From assembly GCA_964636495.1 (NCBI GenBank), contig CAZWSL010000011.1, positions 29,770-93,769 on the forward strand: a stretch of 64,000 bases of DNA, read 5' to 3'. The notes under the pieces are model-generated. The model did not search any database and was not told the origin of the DNA. It saw only the letters and a list, made by a program, of their open reading frames with translations. Below are positions 9,052-17,516 of the stretch, piece after piece. This DNA comes from Desulfobacula sp964636495. GTDB lineage: Bacteria; Desulfobacterota; Desulfobacteria; Desulfobacterales; Desulfobacteraceae. The stretch's first letter is position 1. Each line of letters starts with the position of its first letter. The position numbers and the translations under genes were made by a program.

Positions 9052-11416
9052 CATACAGCAGGTAAAAAATTTTTTACTTGAATCTGTTTCAGTTTTATGG
9101 GTAATGCTGGCTGTTATCACCATTGCCTTTACATTCACCTTTTATCCAAAAGATAGCAAAGTCTCCATTATTTATACGATTGGAGATATTGCTCAAAGGG
9201 ATATCAAGGCTCCGAGAAACTTTTTTGTTGAAGACAAAATAGCCACAAGCCTAAAAAAAAATGAAATAAGAGAATCTGTCAAAATTGTTTATGATTTTGA
9301 TGCTGCACTGTTAGACGAGATAACATCACGAATTGATGCAGCAATGAAAATCCCGGGTCAGCTGTTTTCAAATGCCAGCCAGAACAGTGAGGTACCACCT
9401 CCGACATTTGCCATAATAATGAATACAAAAGCTGAATTTGAAGAAAAACTTGGGATAAGCATCAATAAAGATGCATACTCGATATTATATAAATATAAAT
9501 TTTCTCCGGACATAAGTAAAAAAATAATAAGCATCATCACCAAAATACTTGATAATGGAATCGTTGCAAATAAAGAGATATTACTCAAAGAGGAACATAA
9601 AGGCATCATTCTCCAGACCATTGGCTCGGAAAAAGAGAAAACGGTCAATAATTTAAAGGTGCTTTACAGTCCCAGCCAGGCAAAGGTCATGGTAAGAATT
9701 GAAGGTGAACCTGTTTTAAAAGGAATAAACTACAATCTTTCCAACCTTATTGTTGATCTGTGCCAGCGCCTTCTCATACCCAACATTACACTGAACAAGA
9801 ACAAAACCGAAAAAAGGATCCAGAAGGTTCAGAACAGTATTAAACCGGTTCTATATAAAATCAAAAAAGGAGAGATGATTTTAAGAGAGGGTGAAAGGGT
9901 TGACAACATCCAATCTATAAAACTTCAGGCTTTACAGGAGCAGGGAAAAGAGAAAAATACATTTTTTACCAGCACCGGAAGTGCTTTGATCATCTTTGCA
10001 TCCATACTGATTATATATCTCCTGTTTTTAAAAGATCACAAAAAGTTAAGACCTGCTCACAACAAACATATTCTGTTTTTAGTACTGCAGCTTGTAGTCT
10101 ATCTTGCTGTTGTAAGATTCTCCTTTTACATTGCCCACTCGGCAGATGCAGGCACACCTCTGGATATATCATCCATATCGTTTTTCATGATCATACCGGT
10201 GCCTGCAGCTGCAATGCTGGCCTGCCTGTTTCTGGGTTTTGATATTGCAGTTGTGTTTGCAATTATCATCTCGCTGATGACAAGCCTTGCTTTTTCTGGC
10301 AGATTTGATGTTTTTCTGTTTTTCTTTTTATCAAGCATTACTGCAGCATTTCTGATCAAGGAAACCCAGGAGAGAAAAGGCCTGATCATGGCTGGATTCA
10401 AGATAGCTGTATGGAACAGTATCCTTGCTCTCTCTCTTGGATTATACTCCCTTGCCCAGCCCGATATTCTTTTACTCTCCCAGGAGGCACTTTTTGCATT
10501 CTGCGGTGGTATTATTTCTGCTATCCTTACCATTGGATTCTCCCCTTTAATTGAAATCCTTTTTGATTACACAACCGATTCCAAACTGCTTGAATTTGCA
10601 AGTCTGGACCAGCCTTTAATTAAAAGACTTATGATAGAGGCTCCTGGAACATATAATCACAGTGTTATTGTCGCTACCCTGGCTGAAGCTGCAGCATCTG
10701 CAATAGATGCAAGCAGCCTTAAGGCAAAGGTCATGGGATATTATCATGATATCGGCAAGTTAAACCAGACAATGTATTTTGTTGAAAATCAGACAGATGG
10801 AAAAAACAGGCATGACAAAATTTCTCCTTCAATGTCAGCTCTTGTTTTAATAGGACATGTAAAAAAAGGTGTCGAACTTGCCAGAAAAAACAGGCTTGGG
10901 AATGAAATAGTTGAAGGAATAACCCAGCATCATGGTACATCTTTGATTAAATACTTTTATCAAAAAAGTCTGGATAAAGGTAACATCAACGTAAAAGAAG
11001 AGAGTTTCAGGTATCCAGGCCCAAAACCCCAGACCAGGGAAGCAGGAATTGTAATGCTCGCAGATGTTGTTGAAGCTGCTGTAAGAGCACTGGAAAGACC
11101 TACATCTTCACGGATTCAGGGCAGAGTAAAAGAGCTGATAAATAATATTTTTGCAGATGGCCAGCTTGAAGAGTGTGAGTTAACATTAAAAGATCTGCAC
11201 CATATTGCAAAAAGCTTTAACAATATTCTGACAAGTATCTATCATAACCGTATTGAATATCCGGAGAAACTCAAATCCCAGGAAAAACATCAGGAAAATA
11301 AAAAAGAGAAAAATGGAACATCTCAAAATTTTGATAGACAATCAGCACAAAGAGAGTATAGCAACGGACAAAGTCAGGGAAAAGATACAACTGATCTTAA
11401 ACGCCTTGGATTGTAA
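9026..11416 (+). CDS. pgpH: 7TM-HD domain cyclic-di-AMP phosphodiesterase, PgpH type
   Basis: 796 residues: one N-terminal membrane segment (about 22-42), an extracytoplasmic domain to about residue 305, a seven-helix membrane region (about 315-500) and a cytoplasmic HD domain with GTYNHSVIV, YHDIGKL and TQHHGT. By family it should hydrolyse c-di-AMP, although no c-di-AMP synthase is in this window. The last ~35 residues are a polar low-complexity tail that overlaps the beginning of ybeY in another frame. It lies between phoH and ybeY. Confidence 0.9.
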   Translation: MKKTKSESSIQQVKNFLLESVSVLWVMLAVITIAFTFTFYPKDSKVSIIYTIGDIAQRDIKAPRNFFVEDKIATSLKKNEIRESVKIVYDFDAALLDEITSRIDAAMKIPGQLFSNASQNSEVPPPTFAIIMNTKAEFEEKLGISINKDAYSILYKYKFSPDISKKIISIITKILDNGIVANKEILLKEEHKGIILQTIGSEKEKTVNNLKVLYSPSQAKVMVRIEGEPVLKGINYNLSNLIVDLCQRLLIPNITLNKNKTEKRIQKVQNSIKPVLYKIKKGEMILREGERVDNIQSIKLQALQEQGKEKNTFFTSTGSALIIFASILIIYLLFLKDHKKLRPAHNKHILFLVLQLVVYLAVVRFSFYIAHSADAGTPLDISSISFFMIIPVPAAAMLACLFLGFDIAVVFAIIISLMTSLAFSGRFDVFLFFFLSSITAAFLIKETQERKGLIMAGFKIAVWNSILALSLGLYSLAQPDILLLSQEALFAFCGGIISAILTIGFSPLIEILFDYTTDSKLLEFASLDQPLIKRLMIEAPGTYNHSVIVATLAEAAASAIDASSLKAKVMGYYHDIGKLNQTMYFVENQTDGKNRHDKISPSMSALVLIGHVKKGVELARKNRLGNEIVEGITQHHGTSLIKYFYQKSLDKGNINVKEESFRYPGPKPQTREAGIVMLADVVEAAVRALERPTSSRIQGRVKELINNIFADGQLEECELTLKDLHHIAKSFNNILTSIYHNRIEYPEKLKSQEKHQENKKEKNGTSQNFDRQSAQREYSNGQSQGKDTTDLKRLGL

Positions 11417-11777
11417 TTCCCATGAGCTCTCATTAGTAATTACTGATGATGATCATATTCAGGAACTGAATAAAACATATCGAAAAATCGACAAACCAAC
11501 AAATGTTCTTGCCTTTCCAATGCAGGAGGGCGAATATTGTGATATTACGCCCGGGCTTCTTGGAGATGTTGTCATCTCCCGGGAAACAGCCGGTCAGGAG
11601 GCAGAAAAAGCTGATATAACCCTTATGGAGAGGGTCTCCCAGCTCCTGATTCATGGAATACTTCACCTTGTCGGGTATGACCATGAAAAAGGAGAAAAGG
11701 CGTCAAAAAATATGGAGGCAAAAAGCCTTGAACTTTTAAGAATTATTGAACCTGATAAAAAATTACATGCATTTTAA
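11313..11777 (+). CDS. ybeY: Endoribonuclease YbeY (rRNA maturation factor)
   Basis: 154 residues from the ATG at 11313 (MEHLKILIDNQ). The zinc signature HGILHLVGYDH near residue 114 is intact. YbeY is a single-strand RNase needed for 16S rRNA 3' end processing and ribosome quality control. The frame stays open 60 nt further upstream, but that extension is lysine- and arginine-rich and unlike the family. Even with the shorter start the gene overlaps pgpH by about 104 nt, which is unusually long. Confidence 0.92.
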   Translation: MEHLKILIDNQHKESIATDKVREKIQLILNALDCNSHELSLVITDDDHIQELNKTYRKIDKPTNVLAFPMQEGEYCDITPGLLGDVVISRETAGQEAEKADITLMERVSQLLIHGILHLVGYDHEKGEKASKNMEAKSLELLRIIEPDKKLHAF

Positions 11778-11800
11778 ATAGATCAAATGGAGGATAAATA

Positions 11801-12520
11801 ATGGCTCAACTTGCAGTAAATGTAGATCATGTGGCAACGTTAAGAGAGGCTCGCGGCATAAACTACCCGGAGCCGGTGGCTGCAGCTGTAGCTGCCGAAA
11901 CAGCAGGAGCTGACGGTATTGTTGTTCACCTGAGAGAGGACAGACGTCATATAAATGAGAGAGACGTCAGACTGTTAAGGAAAATCGTATTATCCAAACT
12001 CATACTGGAAATGGGAGCGACAAACGAAATGCTCGGGATTGCACTTGATATCAAACCCGACTGTGTAACCCTTGTCCCTGAAAAAAGAGAAGAGTTAACT
12101 ACAGAAGGCGGTCTTGATCTTGTAACCCATGAAAATCATATAAGAGAAGCGGTTTCAACCCTGAAAAATGCAGGTATTTCTGTATGCATTTTTATTGATC
12201 CTGATCTGGACCAGATAAAGATAGCACATAAAATTGATGCAGACATGATAGAAATCCACACCGGTGCATTCTGCGATGCAACAACGGATATCAGCAGACA
12301 GAATGAGTTTTCCAGAATTGTAGATGCGGCTAAAATCGGCAGCAAACTTAAACTTGAAGTAAATGCAGGACATGGTATCTGCTATAATTCAATAAAGGCT
12401 TTTAAAGGGCTCCACGAAATCAATGAATTCAGCATAGGGCACAGTATTGTCTCAAGAGCAGTACTTACAGGCATGGAACAGGCAGTCAGAGATATGAAGG
12501 AGTTAATCTTAAGACTCTGA
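11801..12520 (+). CDS. pdxJ: Pyridoxine 5'-phosphate synthase
   Basis: 239 residues, normal PdxJ length, starting MAQLAVNVDHVATLREARG after a GGAGG ribosome site. Family motifs include HLREDRRHI, CVTLVPEKREELTTEGGLD and the C-terminal EFSIGHSIVSRA. It condenses 1-deoxyxylulose 5-phosphate with 3-amino-2-oxopropyl phosphate to make pyridoxine 5'-phosphate. It follows ybeY by 23 nt and is probably co-transcribed. Confidence 0.96.
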   Translation: MAQLAVNVDHVATLREARGINYPEPVAAAVAAETAGADGIVVHLREDRRHINERDVRLLRKIVLSKLILEMGATNEMLGIALDIKPDCVTLVPEKREELTTEGGLDLVTHENHIREAVSTLKNAGISVCIFIDPDLDQIKIAHKIDADMIEIHTGAFCDATTDISRQNEFSRIVDAAKIGSKLKLEVNAGHGICYNSIKAFKGLHEINEFSIGHSIVSRAVLTGMEQAVRDMKELILRL

Positions 12521-12549
12521 TATTTTCAAGTGACACTGTACACAGCCAG

Positions 12550-12582
12550 GGACATGCTGCAATTTTTGATGACAGCATGTCC
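12550..12582 (+). other. Hairpin after pdxJ
   Basis: A 10-bp inverted repeat (GGACATGCTG with CAGCATGTCC) and a 13-nt loop lie in the gap between pdxJ and the hydrolase gene. There is no good T-run, so it may be a weak or Rho-aided terminator or an mRNA-stabilising hairpin. Confidence 0.45.
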
Positions 12583-12638
12583 GTTCATTAAATAAAAACT
12601 TGAATAAAATTTTGTTTAAGATTTCCCTTTGGATATTC

Positions 12639-13541
12639 ATGAGTTCAACAAAATCACGCATACTTTCAGCCATTTTCCGACAACTAAATTCCCGCCCTGG
12701 TTTTGATACAATAGGCATTGAAAACTATAGAAATCTTCTGGAAAAAAGTGCCCTGGCTTTTAAACCCGATAAATCCATAAAAAAAGAGTTGTTTTATATT
12801 GATAATATTGAAGCTCAGTGGATCATACCTCCAGGCCACAATAAAAACCACACTGTAATGTATATTCATGGCGGGGGATTCATTGCAGGATCCATAAAAT
12901 CACATGAAGATCTTGCATCACGTATTGCAGCTGCCGCCAATGCAAAAGTGCTGCTTTTCAACTACAGGCTTGCTCCGGAGCATCCATTCCCTGCAGGACT
13001 TGAAGATGTGCTGACTATATATAAATGGTTGACAGATGGAAGGGATCAACAGGATAAAATAAGTATTGCTGCAGACTCGGCAGGGGGTAATCTGGCACTT
13101 GCCCTCATATCCATACTTCTGAAAAAATCCCTGCCTCTGCCTGTATGTTCCGTACTCTTCTCCCCATGGGTAGATCTTGAGTGCAAAAACCGCTCTATTA
13201 TTGAAAACAGGAAAATAGATCCCATGCTCAATCTAACGATTCTCCAGAAAACTGCCACTCTTTATTCCGGCAGCAATGATCTGGCAGATCCTTTGATATC
13301 AACTGTGAACAGCGATTTAAAAGGAGCCTGCCCTATCCTTATCCAGACAGGAGAAAATGAACTCTTAGTTGATGACTCAAAAATTCTGGCACATAAGCTG
13401 GAGAAGGTAAATGCAGTTGTCAAGCTGGAGATCTGGAAAGATATGTTTCACGTATGGCACTATTTTGCCAGATATCTGTCAGAAGGCAGACAGGCTATTG
13501 AAGAGGCTGGAAATTTTATTAGAAAACACTCACTGGAATAA
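12639..13541 (+). CDS. HSL-type alpha/beta hydrolase (esterase/lipase)
   Basis: 300 residues from the ATG at 12639. The hormone-sensitive-lipase family pattern is complete: oxyanion motif HGGGF (about residue 77), nucleophile motif ADSAGGN (about 146), an acidic residue in ENELLVDDS and a histidine in DMFHVWH (about 270). It should hydrolyse short acyl esters; the substrate is unknown. A TTG start at 12600 would add 13 residues. It lies at the end of the phoH-pdxJ run and is closed by the terminator at 13646-13670. Confidence 0.87.
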   Translation: MSSTKSRILSAIFRQLNSRPGFDTIGIENYRNLLEKSALAFKPDKSIKKELFYIDNIEAQWIIPPGHNKNHTVMYIHGGGFIAGSIKSHEDLASRIAAAANAKVLLFNYRLAPEHPFPAGLEDVLTIYKWLTDGRDQQDKISIAADSAGGNLALALISILLKKSLPLPVCSVLFSPWVDLECKNRSIIENRKIDPMLNLTILQKTATLYSGSNDLADPLISTVNSDLKGACPILIQTGENELLVDDSKILAHKLEKVNAVVKLEIWKDMFHVWHYFARYLSEGRQAIEEAGNFIRKHSLE

Positions 13542-13645
13542 ATAAGAGATTAAAACAGATGTTATTTCTGAAAGAAAGCGTTGCCGGCTCCATGCCGATT
13601 GTCAGGGCAATTTCAGGAAACAGGCGGAATGCCGGACAAAATAAA

Positions 13646-13670
13646 ATGCCGGACAAAATCAGTCCGGCAT
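13646..13670. terminator. Bidirectional terminator between hydrolase and ferredoxin genes
   Basis: A 9-bp stem (ATGCCGGAC with GTCCGGCAT) with a 7-nt loop followed by TTTTT on the plus strand and a T-rich run on the minus strand, between convergent genes. The left arm with its tail (ATGCCGGACAAAAT) is repeated exactly 17 nt earlier at 13629-13642, so alternative pairings are possible. Confidence 0.82.
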
Positions 13671-13693
13671 TTTTACTACTCTTTTGAGAGCGT

Positions 13694-13882
13694 TTAATCT
13701 TCTTCTATAACAATAGCGTCTTCTTCACAAACTTCAACGCAGCTTTCACAGCCCATACACTCTTCAGCGTTAACTGGAATAGATTTATCATCTTCCATCT
13801 CAAATACTTCTACTGGACATACGTCAACGCACTCTTCACAACCAACACATTTTTCTTGATCAACAATTGGATTAAATGCCAT
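13694..13882 (-). CDS. Ferredoxin, 2[4Fe-4S]
   Basis: 62 residues with two complete CxxCxxCxxxCP/E sets: CVGCEECVDVCP (about residue 12) and CMGCESCVEVCEE (about 43). It is a small acidic clostridial-type 2[4Fe-4S] ferredoxin for low-potential electron transfer. A strong AAGGAGG ribosome site precedes the ATG, and a long AT-rich leader suggests high, independent expression. Its partner is not evident from the neighbours. Confidence 0.95.
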   Translation of the reverse strand: MAFNPIVDQEKCVGCEECVDVCPVEVFEMEDDKSIPVNAEECMGCESCVEVCEEDAIVIEED

Positions 13883-13994
13883 CTTAACAGCCTCCTTAAA
13901 AATTAAAATTATTGTATTCTACAACTAAATTACTAAATAAAATCCACATAAAAACGCTTTTATAACATTTGATGAATTTAAATCAAGTTTTTTA

Positions 13995-14993
13995 TCAATT
14001 TAATTTAATTAAACAGACAGATATCTGTCTCTTCATTATATGTAATCTGTTTTTCAACTCATCACCCCAAAAACTGCAAACTTTAATTTGAACGCTTCTG
14101 CTGCAGTCGTCATACACTTCAGGGAGTTTATTTATATTTTGATCTTCATTTTTTAACAAACAAGTCACATAGGTATTAAATTCTGTTTGCCAGCTCTCTT
14201 TATTTTTACATCCATTTTCATGCACTTTTAAATTATCAATGTCAAGGATATTTACCATATCTTTAAAATTAGATACGAAATAATGAAAAACGTCTTCATC
14301 AGTCGTAATGTATAATCTGGCTGTCTCTTCCTGGTGATCTGTTTTCATTCCAGCCATGCAGTTGAACCAGGCTGATATTCTCTCTGTTACCATTCTGTTT
14401 CTTGAATCGGTATATACATTCCGCCCGGCTGTTTTTATCTGATCTTCAAAACTTTCCACTCCCCGCAGATCAGAGACAATTGTGTCACTGATTTTATCTA
14501 TATTTTCAAGTTTAAGATCAATATTTTCACTCTGCTCATCATGCAACTGAGCCATCTTCAGAAAGAGTAAGTCTCTCTTTAGCGATAGATCCTTACTCAG
14601 AGGTTGAGGTTCTCCTTTTTTATCTGCCTTGATATGTGATTTGATTACAGCAACATCTGAGTCACTTGTAAAGTATGGATCATCTTTTAAAAGCAGTTTA
14701 AGATTGTGCTCATTGCCTTTGTTAACTTCTGCCCATGTTACATATTGTTTCTGTTTTTCCTCTATAAAATCAAGATATTGAGGTGACAATACAAAGGGAA
14801 TGATTTTTTCCGGTTCAGATAATCCCTGACTGGTTTTTCTTTTTTTAAGATCCCTGTTCAACGACAGAAAATAAAATAGAGGAAAAACAGCCAAAATCGT
14901 ATCCATATCATTTCCTCTGACATGGGTGAATGGAAAAAACAGATATGTTACCGGCATATCAGAATGGTCTGTATCAGTTTTTTTATGATTCAT
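13995..14993 (-). CDS. Uncharacterised protein coupled to the CysK-CysRS-like fusion
   Basis: 332 residues from the ATG at 14993, preceded by AAAGG at the right distance; an ATG at 15011 would add six residues. I do not recognise the family. It has no clear signal peptide and is rich in charged residues. It contains a region with LSLKRDLLFLKMAQLHDEQ and a C-terminal part with several cysteines (FNCMAG, HENGC, VTCLL, DDCSRS, KVCSFW). Its start lies inside the last codons of the upstream fusion gene, so the two are translationally coupled and probably work together. Confidence 0.7.
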   Translation of the reverse strand: MNHKKTDTDHSDMPVTYLFFPFTHVRGNDMDTILAVFPLFYFLSLNRDLKKRKTSQGLSEPEKIIPFVLSPQYLDFIEEKQKQYVTWAEVNKGNEHNLKLLLKDDPYFTSDSDVAVIKSHIKADKKGEPQPLSKDLSLKRDLLFLKMAQLHDEQSENIDLKLENIDKISDTIVSDLRGVESFEDQIKTAGRNVYTDSRNRMVTERISAWFNCMAGMKTDHQEETARLYITTDEDVFHYFVSNFKDMVNILDIDNLKVHENGCKNKESWQTEFNTYVTCLLKNEDQNINKLPEVYDDCSRSVQIKVCSFWGDELKNRLHIMKRQISVCLIKLN

Positions 14994-17289
14994 GATTAAC
15001 CTTTTTATCATGGACTTGTACGCCCTGTTCTAACAGTTGTTCCCGGATTTTATCAGCCAGCCTGAAATCCTTTTTCTCCCTTGCATGCTCCCGCTGTTTT
15101 ATTAACTCTTGAATTTCTCCGGAGTATTGACTTTTACTCTGAAAATTAAAAACCTGAAGCACTTTGTCAATATCTTTAAAACAGCCAATTAATTTTTCTG
15201 CTCCTCCTGCATCAATTTTATTTTGATTTATCAGCCTGTTTATCTTTTTCACATTTGCCAGCAGAAGCGAGATGACACTGGAGATCTTCATATCATCTTC
15301 CATGGACTGAATAAAATCCTGCTTGATATCATAAACCAGCTGATCGATCTCCCTATATTGTTTTCCTCTCTTCAGGATACTCAAGGTCTGGATGCACTGA
15401 TTTATCTTATCCAGGGTGTACTGGGCCTGTTTTAAAGACGACTCTGTTAATATCAATGTTTTTCTATAGTGGTTGGAAATCAGCCAGAATCGTATTGTTT
15501 TCAGTTCAAACCCTTTTTCAATCAGTGTATCAAGGGTTAACTGTTCAATATTTTCAGCGTTTAAAGATCCATCGTACCGGACAGGGTCACAATGCAGCCA
15601 GTGCCTGGCAAGCCTCTCCCCTTTTACCGCTTTTGCAATTGCAACCTCATTTTCATGGTGCGGAAATATCAGCTCTCTTGATCCTGTATGAATATCAAAA
15701 TTATCTCCAAGATAATGCATGGCAATTGCAGAACACTGCAGATGGAGTGAAGGACGTACATTTCCCCACCGGGTCTTTATACCGATTCCACGCTTCAGTT
15801 CAGAAAGACGTACCCGTTTCAGCAGGGTAAAATCCCTGGGATTCCGTTTTTCATAATCATCCAGATCAACAGTAGCTCCGATTTTTATCTTATCCAGATC
15901 TGTTTTTGAAAATCTTCCGTATTCAGGAAGGCTTGAAATATCAAAATAGAGGGAGTGAAGTTTTTCATAGGCATGATTCTTTGAATTCAGGTCACTTGCC
16001 AGGGAAATCATCTCGTCAAAATGTTCAGATACTTTAGGATAGACATCTGCCTTGCGTATATTTAATTTCTCAAGATCCTGCTTGAAAAGATCTAAATATT
16101 TCTGTGTGAAACTGGAGTGCTCCATACCTGCATCCAGAGAACCCTGCAAAGTTTTATCATCATAGTCAGTAATATTAACCACATGGTGAACATCAATATT
16201 GTGATACTCGATATACCGTATGAGCAGGTCTGTAAAAGCATATCTTCTGAATTCTCCAATATTCAACCGTTTATGAACAGTAGGCCCACAGGTATAAATG
16301 GAAACTTTCTCCTTTTCAACAGGCTCAAACTGCTCCCTGGTTTTTGAAAATATATTGTAAAGAGAGAGAGAAATATGGTTTTCAACTGAAAATAGAGTTG
16401 TGGAGAGATAGCGCTCTCCACTGTCAGGGAAGATAACAACGATGCATCCGTTTTTAATTTTCCTGTTTTGACTTTTCCGGGCCTGCTCAACAGCAGCAGC
16501 CATGGCAGCACCACTGCTCATCCCTACGAAAAGGCCCTCTTCCCTTGCAAGCCTGCGTGCAAAGTCAAATGCTGTATCATCATCAATATTGAGTTTCCCA
16601 TCAAGGCGGTTTTTCTCCATGATTTCAGGTGTGTAGGATTCCTTCATATTTTTCAGACCCTGAATCTTATGTCCAAGATATGGTTCGGCACAGATAACCT
16701 CAATATCCTTATTATACTCTTTTAAATACCTTGAAACCCCCATAAGAGTGCCACTTGTACCAATTGTTGCAACAAAACAGGAGACCCTGCCGCCGGTCTG
16801 TCTGACTATTTCAGGAGCGGTAGTCTGGTAGTGCGCTTTCCAGTTTGCCTCATTATTATATTGATCAGTTAAAAAATATTTATCAGGATTTTCCCTTACA
16901 AGCCGGTATGCCTCTTCTATGGCTCCATCTGATCCAAGATGTTTTGGTGTCAAAATGATCTGGGCACCCCTTGCCCTTAATATATTTATTCTCTCCTGGC
17001 TGGCATTTTCAGCCATGGTAAGTGCCAGCTTATAACCTTTTACCGCACAGATCATGGCAAGCCCTATTCCGGTGTTTCCACTGGTTGCTTCAATAACTAT
17101 TTTATCTCTGGTCAGCTCCCCGCTCTTTTCTGCCTCTTCAATCATATAGAGAGCAGCTCTGTCTTTAACAGAACCGCCTGGATTCATATATTCAAGTTTG
17201 GCAAAAATTTTCACCCCTTTTACAGGGTTTAAATTTTTTATTTCAACAATGGGCGTATTTCCTATGGAATCAATAATTGAAAACGTCAT
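14983..17289 (-). CDS. Cysteine synthase fused to a degenerate cysteinyl-tRNA-synthetase-like domain
   Basis: 768 residues. Residues 1-~303 are an O-acetylserine sulfhydrylase-type PLP enzyme with the lysine motif GGSVKDR (about 42), TSGNTG and a GTSGT loop. Residues ~304-768 align with cysteinyl-tRNA synthetase: CGPTV, NITDYDDK, LQCSA and HHENE are kept, so the zinc site that reads cysteine looks intact. The HIGH position, however, reads NIGE, and the KMSKS segment is replaced by SLNAENIEQ. The C-terminal helical part persists to the end. The protein should make cysteine and may then recognise it, but ordinary ATP-driven tRNA charging looks doubtful. It is divergent from lptD. Confidence 0.85.
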   Translation of the reverse strand: MTFSIIDSIGNTPIVEIKNLNPVKGVKIFAKLEYMNPGGSVKDRAALYMIEEAEKSGELTRDKIVIEATSGNTGIGLAMICAVKGYKLALTMAENASQERINILRARGAQIILTPKHLGSDGAIEEAYRLVRENPDKYFLTDQYNNEANWKAHYQTTAPEIVRQTGGRVSCFVATIGTSGTLMGVSRYLKEYNKDIEVICAEPYLGHKIQGLKNMKESYTPEIMEKNRLDGKLNIDDDTAFDFARRLAREEGLFVGMSSGAAMAAAVEQARKSQNRKIKNGCIVVIFPDSGERYLSTTLFSVENHISLSLYNIFSKTREQFEPVEKEKVSIYTCGPTVHKRLNIGEFRRYAFTDLLIRYIEYHNIDVHHVVNITDYDDKTLQGSLDAGMEHSSFTQKYLDLFKQDLEKLNIRKADVYPKVSEHFDEMISLASDLNSKNHAYEKLHSLYFDISSLPEYGRFSKTDLDKIKIGATVDLDDYEKRNPRDFTLLKRVRLSELKRGIGIKTRWGNVRPSLHLQCSAIAMHYLGDNFDIHTGSRELIFPHHENEVAIAKAVKGERLARHWLHCDPVRYDGSLNAENIEQLTLDTLIEKGFELKTIRFWLISNHYRKTLILTESSLKQAQYTLDKINQCIQTLSILKRGKQYREIDQLVYDIKQDFIQSMEDDMKISSVISLLLANVKKINRLINQNKIDAGGAEKLIGCFKDIDKVLQVFNFQSKSQYSGEIQELIKQREHAREKKDFRLADKIREQLLEQGVQVHDKKVNHES

Positions 17290-17516
17290 ATCATATTTTT
17301 CTCATTGCCATTAAAAAGCTGTTAATCACCCTTGAACCTGCCTCTATCATAAAAAAGGCTGACCACCCCAGATTTGACATTAAGCAGATATCAAGTAAAA
17401 AACAATCCAGATCTTGACTTTTAGCCTAAAAAAGTGCTTTATACAATAATTTTAATTGATACGCAATTTTTCAGGGAACCAGTTGGACAGCGACAAAAAC
17501 AGCTGACTTAAAAACT

